From Larix kaempferi (taxonomy: Eukaryota > Streptophyta > Pinopsida > Pinales > Pinaceae), in contig BSBM01001668.1 in assembly GCA_027924585.1 (NCBI GenBank), positions 1-64,000 of the forward strand: DNA of 64,000 nt, written 5' to 3'. Both the position numbers and the translations under genes were made by a program. The number at the start of each line of letters is the position of its first letter. Position 1 is the first letter of the stretch. Below the pieces are notes generated by a model. That model was given only the letters and a program-made list of their open reading frames with translations. It had not been told where the DNA came from and searched no databases. This document shows, piece after piece, positions 11,684 to 23,869 of the stretch.

Positions 11684-13889
11684 TCACAAGCTTTTTCTTT
11701 AACCTAACTGTTTGAATTTCAAACTGCACGCTCACCCTTGGATCCCATTAGATTAAAGGATTTTTTATCCATAAATCACTTTTGGCTTTTTGATCAAGAA
11801 TGCGGTTATCCTATAACAGTTACTCGGGCTATTTTTGTGATTTACTATAATATTTTAACATCCACAACGCTCCATTCGCATATTTTGCAACACCGAGTAA
11901 ACGCCACCAGTAATGGTGTAGACATATTGATACATGGCTTCCACGTTGGATATTTACAATTTAAATATGACAACAAATATGAGAAAGTAGTGGAGTTTCG
12001 AGTTTCGGGGTTGTTGCTTAGTACTGCTAAGATTTTTTTTTGTAACGATAAGATTTTGTCACTCACTTGATTTGATTCCTGGTAAGCTGTCCGTTATCGT
12101 TTGGTTTTATTATGTTATAATGCGATTTTATTTGTTTTTATTTTTATTGATATATTGTTATATATTTTCATCTCCTTTAAGTCAATGATGGTGTAAATTT
12201 AAATTTTAATAAAAAATATTAAAATATATATTTTAGAATTTAAATTTTTATATATTTTGATTATGAAATTAAATATAATTATAAATAATATTTAGTTGAG
12301 TTTAAAAAGGATTAAGCAATTGGTAATGAGTAATTGAAATGAGAAGTTCTAAATGAAAGGTCATAAGTTCAAATTGGAGGTAATAATCTCATATGATAAG
12401 TTTAAAAATGGTTTTTCTATACTTTATGAATCAAAATGAGAAGAATAGTTTACTCAATTAAGATTTTTTGGCATTAATGATGATGGTAGAGGTATAGGTG
12501 ATGCATTGAGCCTCTAAGAAGGAAAATTGTCTTGTAAGATATATATGGTCAAAGGGAGCCATGTTAAGTCACTCCTCTAGGTTTGCTTACATGGAGGATT
12601 TTTGAGTCTCTTTTGTAAAGTGGAAGTTATGTTTATAGCTTTATTATATGTTAGTGAAAAGGTTGTATAAGGATACTTGATTTATACATACATGAATATT
12701 GTGATATTGATAGTGTGCGTTCCATAAGATGATGTGGTAATATGATGGCCAACACATGGTTTTATGTCTTAGGATATATATGTTGTCCAATGTAATGCAC
12801 CTTATAACAATCCCAAACTTTGTAATTTAAACTAAGATCTATCATGTAATTAAATTAAGATCAATGGATAGTGTGAGGTCCAAATGTTATAAAGACATTA
12901 TCATGATTATTAAGTTATAGTGTCTATATAGGTATAATATTGAATACAAAGAAAACACCAATTAAAAGGTTATATGGAACTTCTTTTTAGATGAGGTTCT
13001 AATGGAGGCATGCAATTGAAGGTTTTAGCAAATGTATTTTGTTGGATGTGCTTCAACTCTATTGTTGCACTTGTACACTTGTGTAACCTTATGAGAAGCA
13101 CAAAAGTAACTTAAGCTATTTTATAAAATAAACATTTATTTTAAAAAAATCCTTGTTAATCCCCTCCATATATCAACCCTAGGGTGTCACATACCAAGTT
13201 AATTTAAATTTTGTTTTAATAAAATATTAGTGTCTACAAATATGTTTGGTGCACTTACATAGAATGTAGATTATATCTAAATGTACAATGGTGCATAAGT
13301 GTGACAAAGTTAAGTTAAAAATGAAAAATGAGAGAATAATTTCATTTAATATTAATCCATTTTGTTTTTCAAGTGCAAACCATGTTAAGATATTGATGAA
13401 GAAAATATTGAATCATATTTGAAGTATATTTTGGTAAACTTTTTATCTTTTTACCATTATGACAAAGTAACATTATAATTAATGTCAAAATCGAAGACAA
13501 TGTTAATATAATGTTAATATGAACATCTTATAATTTTGTTATAGTTTTTAATCAATTTTTTTCTTCAAATGGAAGTCCTAATTAGTTTTGGTGGTGATCA
13601 CACTTGTTTGTCTAGATTATTGTAAAATATAATTTTGACTTAAAAAATTTTTTAATTCAAAATTTTCCAACTATATTTTATTTTCTAAATTTTTGAAATT
13701 TAAGTTTTATTAAATTAGATTTTGTGATTTGGATGATGTCTTTATATACAACCAATTCAAGAATAAAATTTTAGTAGCTATATAAATTTTATATAAAATA
13801 TTTAAAGTATTTTACCTCGTAAAATTATACTCTTTTTACCAATAAAATCCTTATAATTATTTAATGTGGAAAAATACATATCTATATCT

Positions 13890-13920
<31 letters not shown>

Positions 13921-16692
13921 TGAAAAAACATACAAAGATACACCTTATCTTTTAAAATAATCAATTTATGGTTTTAAACGGTTCACTAGTTTTTAATCAA
14001 TTAAAAACAATTTTAAATCATACTTTATACTTTTTAATTAAATAATATCTATAAAGAACACTTATTTTTTTAACCTATATATAGTCAAATATTATCTAAA
14101 ATTACATTTTAATCTTACATTAAAAAATGTAATTGAGTTTAAATTTTTTTTATTTCAATTACATATTTATTAAATTTAAATTTAAAAATAAAGTATTAAA
14201 TAAAAATTATCTTCTTAAAAAATTATAATAAACAATTAAAAACAAAATAAATTAAAACCTAACAATCACATAAATGACTAAAACTTAATCATATTACACA
14301 AATGTAGGTACATTCATCCTTTCTTTCTCTTTCATTTGGCTTATATGAATAATGGAAAAAAAGAAGAAAGAAATCAATAAATCAAATGAAAATTTTATTG
14401 ATTGTTTTGTTGTAACCATCTTGATAACATTCAAGATAATCATGATTGTTGATAAAAAAACTCAATAGTTAACCAAGCTAATATACGTTTGAGACTCCCA
14501 TTTCAAATTCAACTTCATGATTGAACTATTTTAAATGTTTTATTTTTATTTTTTCTTTTTCATTTTCTTCTAGATATTATTATTCTCCTATTACTAATAA
14601 AAATTAGAATTATTTCTTCATTCTCTTTTACATATTTATTATTCACCTATTACTAATAAAAATTAGAATTAATTCTTTTTCTTTAAAATATTTATTACTA
14701 TTTTATTACTAATAAAACATAAAACTTCTAAAATTTTATTTCGAGAAAAAAATTTAGAATTTAAATTGAAAAGAAAATATATAAATTTCTAAATTTTTAA
14801 AAGACTTATAAAGAAAGCTAAAAACAAAAATGACAACACTAATTACCTTAAAAATTTATAACATATAAAAATTAAATAATCTTTAAAAAAAAACATAATT
14901 ATGATATAAAATAAAAAAAATTATATTATTTATTAATTTAATTTTCAAATATTTAAATATTTAAATCAAATTTCATTATAATTTAGGATAATTTATATCC
15001 CTAACTAACTTATCCAAATATTTCTATTCATTTCCATTATAATATGAATACCATTAATGCTTTTCTTTCTTAGCTTAGTGTAAACTATTTTATACTCCAT
15101 ATTATTCACGTAATTTGGATTGTGAAATAAAGAATTCATTACAATTATAAAAGATCTTTTAAAAAGAATATAAAGGATATTCATTGTTTAATTATTTATA
15201 TTTAATTTAATTATTTTTAAAAAATATTTTATTTAAGAATAATATATATTTTAAGTTACATATATCTTATAAAAATTACAAAAATGTTTGTAAATGAAAT
15301 AAATATATAAATAATGATAAAGACTGGGTTGAAGCTACTTAATTTAAACTCTTTTCCTTAGAATTCGATTTTGTACAATTAATTTGAATATGCTTTTTTG
15401 TTTTTCATTAATCATATAGCAGTTTAATCAAACTATGAAAATATTAATTTTGACATACATATATTTATTTCTAAAGCCACAGTGAAATAAAACATAGCCA
15501 AAACATTCGGAGAACTTACAAAGTTTTCATCTCTACTTGATAGAGAATCCATGCCTTAGTGACATGACAGGACAAAAATGAGAGATTATTGAACACTATA
15601 GAGGTATTAAACTTAACAATCTCAAAATCACACCTTATTTGCTCCCAAACCATATTTTCATTGGGAGGCTAGATTGTAGGGTCACATTTTGCACTAGTTG
15701 TTAAATAGTTAAAAATGAGTAATGGGGTATTTTATTCAAATCACTCTTGAATCCATCTTTTATTACTCATATTGGGTGGATCTTATTACTTTATACCAAG
15801 GGTTGTTGGATGGATTCATGTCTAGAAAAATAATTTCTAGTGTTTATGTTTACGTATTTCATTCAGGAAGTATGTTTGTTTAATTGATTTCAATTTTTTT
15901 ACTATCGAGGGTTTATTATGCTATGTGGGTACTCTTTGGATGCAGAACTTAGTTTCTCAACAAGTACTCACACTCAAAATTTGAGTAAACATACAAGGAG
16001 ATAAGTAGTGTTTTTTCATTTCCCTCCAATACTATTTATCCTTATGGTTGACATCATCATATTAAATCATATGATTTGTTATAAAGTTAGTTTTGATAGT
16101 AAATGTTTCTTTTTTAGATGCATTTTGATCTACCTCAAAATTCCAACCTGAGTGTCTAAGGATGCAACAGAAAAATGAGAGTAGATTGACTCTTCTAGGT
16201 TGGTATTTATCATGGTAATATAATTTACCAATCCTAGTTTTATGTCACATGGAAATTTTCTATACAATTTGTGAGTACAAATATCATATAATACCTATGT
16301 TCATGTTCACATTTTGTACTCCTTTTTAGTATACACAATAGTACTTATCCTTTCCATAGAAATAATTGTAAGGACCTCATAAGTCCTTAGTTTAATTTAA
16401 TGGAATTTAGTAGTTTGAAAAGTTTTTCTATGTTATTATGTTCAAGTCTAATTGTTTCCTTCAGTGTTTTTGTAAAAATATTTAGGTTTTGAAATGGATT
16501 GCATATCCAATAGAAAAAATAATCAAATACTATCCTACATAACAATCATAAATTTATGAGCAATGCTCAGTATATTTATTTTCAACAGTTTATATATGTT
16601 TTCAAGTGTAAAAAATGAAATCTCATACATGTAAAATACATGCAGGATAGCAGAAAACTCAACCCGCCAAAATAGGTTTACCACCCTGCCAA
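11684..16692. other. AT-rich intergenic DNA
   Basis: About 5 kb of very AT-rich sequence without a credible gene. An open frame at 11738-12070 (+) has no recognisable domain and overlaps an equally open antisense frame, so I do not call it. The stretch contains poly-A/T runs and scattered TG..CA-like words but no paired LTRs that I could anchor with target duplications. Confidence 0.5.
13874..13921. repeat. (TATATC)n / (TA)n microsatellite
   Basis: A hexamer repeat of TATATC-type units grades into (TA)n. A simple repeat in AT-rich DNA. Confidence 0.9.
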
Positions 16693-16738
16693 CTAGGAAA
16701 GTCGTGTCGACTTCCTAGCTCCAAGAATTTCTTCTTGG
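16693..16738. other. Two adjacent hairpins
   Basis: 16693-16718 reads CTAGGAA-A-GTCG-TGT-CGAC-TTCCTAG, an 11-bp stem with a one-base bulge. 16721-16738 reads CCAAGAA-TTTC-TTCTTGG, a perfect 7-bp stem. They are two nucleotides apart in otherwise unstructured AT-rich sequence. The role is unknown; they could be part of a transposon end. Confidence 0.6.
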
Positions 16739-17852
16739 ACCCCCGATCCCAAAACTTGACTACAACCCGTCCAACCAGTTCAATATTTCCCTCAAGCAAT
16801 AACAAACAAACCTCCTATGTTGTTTCTCCTCAATCCTTCCTTTCCTCCAAACCTTGAGTTGTCCCCCTCCTCAAAAAATTCCCTTCAAAATATTTCTCCT
16901 TCCTTCATAGTGTTATTTTTCCCCTTCTCCCCTCTATGTTTCTCTCCTAAATACCTTTTTCATCCTATTCAAGACTTTGGGTTATTCCACCGCCCCCATC
17001 AAATCACTCCAAAACCCCAAAACATTTATTTACATCATAATAAAATATTATATTTTATGCATTTATTCTCCCGAGCAGTTCAATGGTATTAATGTCAATT
17101 AATTTCATTTAAGTTAGTTGATAGCACATTCATTTAATAAATCTTAATATGTTAGTTGGGGAATTTCATGAGACGATGGCTTAATTACTAGTCTCACTCA
17201 CCATTTTAAATATTAAATATGTTTGAATAAAATAATAATTTAATAATTATTAGTGTTGACTTTTCAAGTCGATAGTGGTGAGAATCTTAAATGTATTATC
17301 TGTCCAGATCTAATGTCTTACATGGTAATAAATTAATAACACTATTACTTTAATGCCATCCTATCTCATCTTTTAAATATTTCTTTTTAACTTTTCACAA
17401 TTTCTTTGATGAATTACTTTACTCAATAATCCTTATAATAATTGAGTTGCTCACTATGGTTTATGGTAAAGGACAATTCTATTATTATTAACATTAATTA
17501 AATAATAATAACACTAATAATTATAATAAAAAATAATAATAATTAGTATTTAATAAATAATAATAATATTTATTTGTTTAAGCGACAAGTACCCTAAAAC
17601 TAACACAATGTTCTTTTATTTATAAAGAAAGCACCCTTAATGGTTTTAAACAATCATGATAACAATTAAACAGTACAATTCTAACTGATGCATATGGAAC
17701 AGTATTTATGTTTTATTCACAATAATTTCCTTACGGCAATTCTAATTGACGATACTTAATCAATTTTTTATTACAATGTTCACATATACTTAACAAATTA
17801 AATTCTCATCATATTTATTGGATCATCACACAATTAACTTAGTTATTCATAA
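16739..17852. other. AT-rich intergenic DNA
   Basis: The start (16739-17060) is pyrimidine-biased on the + strand and leaves an open frame at 16817-17092 rich in Pro, Ser and Phe, with no domain. The rest is AT-rich with ATTA/ATAATA runs. No gene seen. Confidence 0.5.
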
Positions 17853-18262
17853 CAAATATTAGCAATTGAGTTCTAATGGAATTGATTTTAAATATATTTT
17901 ATGATATATAGTATATTGAGTTTTGTGGGTCTTGAAATACTTTAATTTTTTATTAGATTATAATTGTTATTTCTGAATTATAATATTGGTATTTTGATTT
18001 TGAGATGTTTTCAAAAGTGTTTTTTTAATGGCATTTTTAATAGTTAATGATATCCTTCCCGCTCTCTTTATACATAAAATTTAATTAGAATATTTAAATG
18101 AGAATAATATTGTAGATAATATTTTTGATGTATATTTAGATTGTATACATTAGTATGTTGGCCATATGGGTATTTATTGAAAGTCTTGTGTGGAGTGTCT
18201 CCAAAAGACCATTTTGGGAAATTACCTTGAAAATTTCTAACTTAGTATCGTGATACATGTTT
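17853..18262 (-). repeat. Right arm of the long inverted repeat
   Basis: Reverse-complement partner of 9107-9500. The strongest block is 18144-18262, with GACCATTTTGGGAAATT. Similarity ends at 18262. About 8.35 kb of DNA separates the arms. Confidence 0.7.
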
Positions 18263-18988
18263 GTACTATCCCTTACATCATCTATACTTTTTAATAATAT
18301 ATAAAAACTTCTAGAATACTTGCAACCAATTCCTAATTTCCAATTCTCCCCAATGTCAATAAAGAATATTCAATGACAATATTATTCAAGAGTACTAACA
18401 TTTATTTCTAGCTACACAAGCACAATAACTAATTTAATTACTCAATACCTAATCACCCCATTTCTTCTGACATGTTACAAGTGTATAACTTTCCATCTCA
18501 CAACTTATACACGTACAAGATATACAAAAGGATATAAAGTGTAATCTACAATTGCATATACTAAGCCTTTTTAATATATGTCAAGTATATATATATATAG
18601 AGAGAGAGCATATTCATATATATATAACTTCAAATCGAATCCTTTTTCAATATTTATGTACAAGATAAATAAAATGTGATTTCTAATATACGTTTTAAGT
18701 ATATATGTAAAGCTAAACCTAACTTCAACATCTATTACACCTACTAAGCCTTTTCAATATATATGTAAACTATATACAAAATTCAAATTCACTTGAGATA
18801 GGTTCGAATACATTTCATGTGCTAAACACTTTTCAATATAACTTAGAATAAAACTAAGGATAAGTTTAAAATGGCTATTTCCTATATGAAGTCTTTTCAA
18901 TATATATATATATGCAAGTTCTAATTAACATATGTATATATTATAACCATTTATCTCTAATCAAAATATAATCCATGTACATATATAT
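18263..18988. other. AT-rich DNA with a recurring phrase
   Basis: The phrase TAAGCCTTTTCAATATATATG or close variants occurs near 18561, 18747, 18825 and 18890, separated by (TA)n-rich spacers. It looks like an irregular, decayed repeat. No gene or RNA seen. Confidence 0.5.
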
Positions 18989-19076
18989 CTACGTTGCCAA
19001 GAAACATGGGTACGGGGACGGGGACGAGGACGCCACTTTTTGAAACAGGGTACTTGGTTACGTCGAGGGTTTTGTA

Positions 19077-19078
<2 letters not shown>

Positions 19079-19151
<73 letters not shown>
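19079..19151. repeat. (TA)n-(GA)n compound microsatellite
   Basis: About 30 bp of TA followed by about 40 bp of GA, inside the hAT-like element near its left end. Confidence 0.95.
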
Positions 19152-19153
<2 letters not shown>

Positions 19154-19405
19154 AAATTTATAAAACTAAAACATGTCACAGTCACATCATACATGTATAT
19201 TTGATATTTCTAAATTCAATGTTTCATATGAACATTCAAATTGAAAATTTGAAACATAAAATAATAAATTTGATAATCATATGACATACACTCATACTAG
19301 ATATCAAGTGGAAGACTGGAAAACTTAATGGCATTTCCAAACATGAAAAATAAAGTTCAAAATAGTAAACATTGAACAATGAACAAGATAATTGATTTGG
19401 CTTCC

Positions 19406-19459
19406 TCAAGCCATGTCATCAGCATCCTCAGGATCAATGTCATCAACATCACTAAGGTC
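19406..19459 (-). pseudogene. Acidic C-terminal tail, possibly of a hAT transposase
   Basis: On the minus strand 17 codons read DLSDVDDIDPEDADDMA before a TGA stop. hAT transposases often end in a short acidic Asp/Glu tail, and the location inside a hAT-like element fits. An in-frame TAG lies directly upstream and no hATC dimerisation motif is visible, so this is at most a remnant. Confidence 0.35.
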
Positions 19460-19849
19460 CTATGTCAGCAAGATCTCTAGATAGGCATCGTTGGAGTAGT
19501 GAGCACAGAGCACAAGCAGTGAGAAATGGAGTGTCGGCGGAGGTTTAGGTAAGGGGTAGGTGCCCACATAACATGTGTTTCAGTGTTTTAATTTTTAATT
19601 TTTAAAATTTTAAACTTCAAACATTGCAAATCGACCCCCTTGACCGGTGAGCTAAGGTAAATTTCCCAATGGATGTACCTCCCGCATACCCAAACACGCA
19701 GTACGATGTACCGAAATCCATGAAGTACCATGTTTTCATAAATGAAGTACCCGGTACGTGAGGTTGGATTTGGGTATGGCTGGGTATGTACCATTGAAGT
19801 ACCCAAGTACCGGGTACGCGTATCTGGTACGGTTACCCATGCAACATAG

Positions 19850-19909
19850 GTATATATATATAATCATTTATCTCTAATGAAAATCTACCATTTACATATG
19901 TTTAACAAT

Positions 19910-19952
<43 letters not shown>

Positions 19953-20162
19953 ATCCAATTATCTCCAAGCATTTATCTCTTATCAAAACTCTAATCCATG
20001 TAAATATGTTAAACCATTAACCTTATCATAATCCAATCTATATTCTTGGCCTTTGTTGATTATATAAATACATACTAAGTAAATTCTAACCTTTCATTAA
20101 AATATAACAAATTAACCATAACTAACAACAACTACAAGTTAGATTGTGTATCATGGGTCATT
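19850..20162. other. AT-rich DNA with (AT)n(GT)n microsatellite
   Basis: It contains an (AT)n-(GT)n run at about 19913-19950 and no coding signal. It is the left flank of retrotransposon E1. Confidence 0.7.
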
Positions 20163-20233
20163 AAAGTTGTAATATCCCTCTTTCGATCCCTATTATATTT
20201 ATAAATGTATATTGTAACTATGTATGAGGCCTC

Positions 20234-20261
20234 GTGAGGAGCTCAAGGCCAAGGGCCCACC
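20234..20261 (+). promoter_or_regulatory. Conserved LTR core in E1 5' LTR
   Basis: GAGGAGCTCAAGGCCAAGGG followed by CCCACC. The inner GCTCAAGGCC starts 73 nt into the LTR. The same core sits at a similar depth in the E8 and E9 LTRs, which are otherwise largely different. It combines a GAGCTC palindrome with a direct repeat of AAGGCC. Role unknown; a U3 control site is one possibility. Confidence 0.7.
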
Positions 20262-20938
20262 GGTGGACCTTGAAAGTATCATTATTTCTTTCCTAGGTTG
20301 TTAGTTATAAATTGTAAACTTACGATGAGAAAACTAAAGTAATGGGCAAATGAATCACTATGGGAAGGGAGAGGAACAACAATTGTTGACCGATTGATTC
20401 TAAAAGTATTTAGGTATCATCCTAAGTATTAAATTCAGATATTTATTGAGTATTGCACAAGCAAATACTAGAGATTCTATAACCTATATACACATATCTA
20501 GTATACATTAAATATATTATTATTGCAGGAACTTCAAAGCGTTGAAGTTGAGGGTTGAGGGATCAGGATAACATCATTTATGATAGTTATATGTATATTG
20601 ATATATGATATATATAACTATACACCTATATATACATACATCATTATGGGTTTCCATTTGTTTGGAAGGGAAGATACTTCTCTTATGTGACAAAAACAAA
20701 AGAGATATAAGTATAATGTATACAAGTTTTATGCAAGTTAAATAATTATATCTTACTTGATGAAACAAATAAACGTATAGAGTATATATTTATATACATA
20801 TATATAAAAGACGGGGATAGAGTTATGGAAATAGATAAATATCTTTTAAAATCCAAATAAATGGAAGGGTAGAATTAAAATCTAAAGAATACCATCGCTA
20901 ACTTACCTCTTCTTGGAGAGTGAGTAAGAGAAGATACT

Positions 20939-20946
20939 TATATAAA
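20939..20946 (+). promoter_or_regulatory. Candidate TATA box, E1 LTR
   Basis: TATATAAA, about 770 nt into the LTR. The second LTR has TATATAAG at the equivalent place near 27955. It is a plausible core promoter for the element's transcript, but no start site can be seen. Confidence 0.4.
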
Positions 20947-23851
20947 GAACCTAACAAAGGTGGGGAAATTATCGATATGAAAAGATAATTATAAAGGCAC
21001 ACTACCTATGGTCGTTTATGGTAGAAGACACATTTCTTTTTCCTCTAGATAAAGAAAAGCTCCTTAGTGCCTCTACGCCTTTGGTATAACCGCCACTGCA
21101 ACTTGGATGCACCTGAGGGAAAACCACCACTTGGCATTGAAGTTCGTCCTCCAAGTGGTTGAATATTTTCTAAACCTGGCGGACCTCCCATTATTAGCTT
21201 GAATGCATTGAGCATAAATTTAGATGATCGCATTGGGAAAAGGGGGGGAAAAGTTCTTGTTGCGATAACGGTGGGCAAGGGAAAGGACGACTCTATTAGA
21301 GCTCGATCCTAGTCTTGTATTTGAATGCGTGGATGCCTTAGGGAATTCTAGAATTTAGATCTGTGTTTAAGTGCTGCGGTGGATGCATTGTGGCATTCTG
21401 GATTTTAGCTCCCTATTTGAATGCGCTAAGTAGGATTCAACTTCCGTTTCATTATTTTTTAGAGAGTGATCACACTATGGTGAAAGCATTGATCCCTGTA
21501 CCCTTTTTCTATTTCTTAGGTTATGATCTTTCTGCATCTTATTTTGTTGTGGATTGTTTAAAGAATCGGATAGCCCAGAACTGAATCCTATTTTGGTTTT
21601 TTTTATTATAGTCTCCCGTGTTATTATATTATTTCCAAGGAAGCATAGATTCCTATAGTATCTATGCCCGGTCTCAGTACTGCTACGTAGGGTAGATCCC
21701 TGTTCATTTCTGTAAAAACGCCTCACTCTATGGTGGACATGTTGATACCTATATATTCTACTATTTTTAAGAAGAGTGGAGAGTTGAGTTCGGGAAAGTG
21801 TTTCACGCTTCTTTGGAAGATGAGGGCTTTGTGCTATCGATGGGGAATTTAGAATGTGTAGTTCAAATTCCTTTAGACTGTTGTTGTTGGGATTCGGATT
21901 GTAAACACGCTAACTCTGCATTATAGAACTTCTGTGTTGTATTTAAGTTGTGCATTGATGGATACCTATGTAGTTTATTTTATAATATTTTTCTCTGTAG
22001 CCATGTGTCGAAAGAAGGCTTGAGGAAAATGGTTTGACCTTGATGTTAGGAGTTTTGCATAGACCTCTGTCATGGCTTGAATGTCTAGATCGTTGCGCTT
22101 CAGTAAAAACTTAGTCTCAATGGTGTGCTGAGTTCTAGATATCAACGATCTTAGGAAACGCGTGAGGTTTAGATTAATTCCTTTATACTCTACGGTTTAG
22201 TAACAAATAGTTATCAGATTTAGTTATCCTCCTAATTCTCCGTGATTTCAGGAAGTACATGGTTGAGTTTCATTCTATATTCTTTATACATTGCGATTCC
22301 AGTAAAGTTTTGGTCTTAGGTTTTTGTTGAGTTCTAGATCTTGACGATCTCAGGAAACATGTGGGGTTAGATTAACTCCTTTATACTCTGCAATTTTATA
22401 AACATTTGGATGTAGTTTTATGTTTCAGATCTCGGTGATCTCAGGAATTTATATGGAATTTTGGGAGATTAATCCCCATAAGATTCTAGGTTGATATTTA
22501 TATAGTTTTTATCTCCTTTATTAGCATGGGAGAGATTCCAGTAGCGCTTCTAAAACAAACTTTTAGTTTTTGAAAAACACTCTCTATGAGAGAGGTATTG
22601 TGAAAGTGGAAAGTAATTTATGGCAACAGGTGTGTTGCAGGTTGTAATCCCACTATTTTTATAAATGGAAAAAATTGTGATTTTGTTCTAGTGGATGTAG
22701 CCCATATGTTTTGGGTGAACCACGTAAATACTATCTCTCTCGTATGTGTGAATGCATGATGGCTTTATGTTTGTGTCTTGTTTAAGTGTATAATTTTGTC
22801 AAGTATTTTGTTGGGAAAAGATAATTCATGATTAAATCATGTATTCATGTGATGGCCCTATAAGTTGTATTTTGTTTTTATCATTCACTTGTATTTAAGC
22901 TTAATGCTAATGGATAAGAATTTCTTAAGAATGCAATAATCGAATATGAACTATTAACGATAGGTGAATTATTTGACTCTTATGGTTATCAATTGGTTGA
23001 AGCAATTTTCCTATTGTTAACATGGTGAACAGTTGCATTGTTTTCCCTTCCATTTAATCGATCCAATTAAGTAAAGAAATCGCATAGTTATTACTTACTA
23101 TGGAAGGTAAATTGATGTTGTATTAGTCATGGTAAATTTATATTGTATTAGTGTTGGAAGTGTTGACTACAATCTATATAAATGAGTAATTTATGAAGTA
23201 GCAAATTTGTTTCAAATGTTTACAATAGTTTATGGGTATTCCTTTGGTAGGGTTTACTACATTTCCTTAAAGTTTTCTATGTTAAGTTAAAAGGTGCAGT
23301 AGAATGAAGGTTTCATAGAATGGCTTATAGAAATCTTTAATATGACAGAAATCAATATAAACTTATTAATCTTATTTTAGGATTAAGATGGAATTCTCAC
23401 TGATAGAGTATGGGTAGTGTACTAAGAATGGTACATTGCTATTTAGGTTTGGATATGTAATAGCCTATAGATGCGTTTATTGTTTTAAACACATTTATGT
23501 TTATATTTAAATAGGAAAAGTTTCATGGTGATGTTCAAGTAATGTTAGTAAAGTGAGTCCATACCAGTAGGTTAGTTAATGGCGTTCATTTATGTTATGT
23601 TTGGGGTTAATATAAATAAAGGCATGAAATGAGATAATTATGAATCTACATGTGTAACTAGCTGGGGTTCACATGATGAAATGTTTCATGTTCATTCCCT
23701 ATACTTATAACTTGAATTGAATTATGGTTTTAATATAAATATGATTAATGAAATGTATGTACATTAGCAATATGAAAAGGTTTGTTGATTAACATCAAAA
23801 GTTTTCGCAAACTCGCCAAATACTAATTCAAAGAATTTTGGATGTCACATA

Positions 23852-23869
23852 TGGTATCAGAGTGACAGG
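23852..23869 (+). other. E1 primer-binding site
   Basis: TGGTATCAGAG starts 3 nt after the 5' LTR end and matches the complement of the plant initiator tRNA-Met 3' end for 11 nt, with a partial match beyond. This fixes the LTR boundary and the + orientation. Confidence 0.85.

Larger units (their letters stand above)
18989..19849. mobile_element. Non-autonomous hAT-like DNA transposon
   Basis: The ends are imperfect inverted repeats. The left reads CTACGTTGCC-AAGAA-ACATGGGTAC; the right, reverse-complemented, reads CTATGTTGC-ATGGGTAAC. Sub-terminal GGGTAC/GTACCC words are repeated many times on the right (19720-19840) and as GGGGAC on the left, a known style of plant hAT ends. Flanks are ATATATAT (18981-18988) and GTATATAT (19850-19857), compatible with an 8-bp target duplication, though the TA-rich context makes that weak. 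At 861 bp it is too short for a transposase; only a possible C-terminal scrap is present (separate entry). Confidence 0.6.
20168..23849 (+). repeat. E1 5' LTR
   Basis: 3682 bp from TGTAATATCC to GGATGTCACA. It holds the shared GGAGCTCAAGGCCAAGG core near its start, a candidate TATA box (20939-20946) and a GC-richer patch (21050-21300). Short open frames at 21045-21278 (-) and 21363-21584 (+) recur in the 3' LTR. The + frame is 73 codons in both copies, but about 15 of 73 residues differ, which argues against selection on it. Confidence 0.92.

Noticed and set aside
11738-12070. 110-codon + strand frame
   Set aside because: AT-rich composition, no domain, and an almost equally long antisense frame; more likely chance.
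12310-12440. SINE-like B-box (AAGTTCAAATTGG)
   Set aside because: No A-box at proper distance, no 3' tail or target duplication seen.
16817-17092. 91-codon Pro/Ser/Phe-rich frame
   Set aside because: It arises from pyrimidine-rich sequence with no recognisable family or signal.
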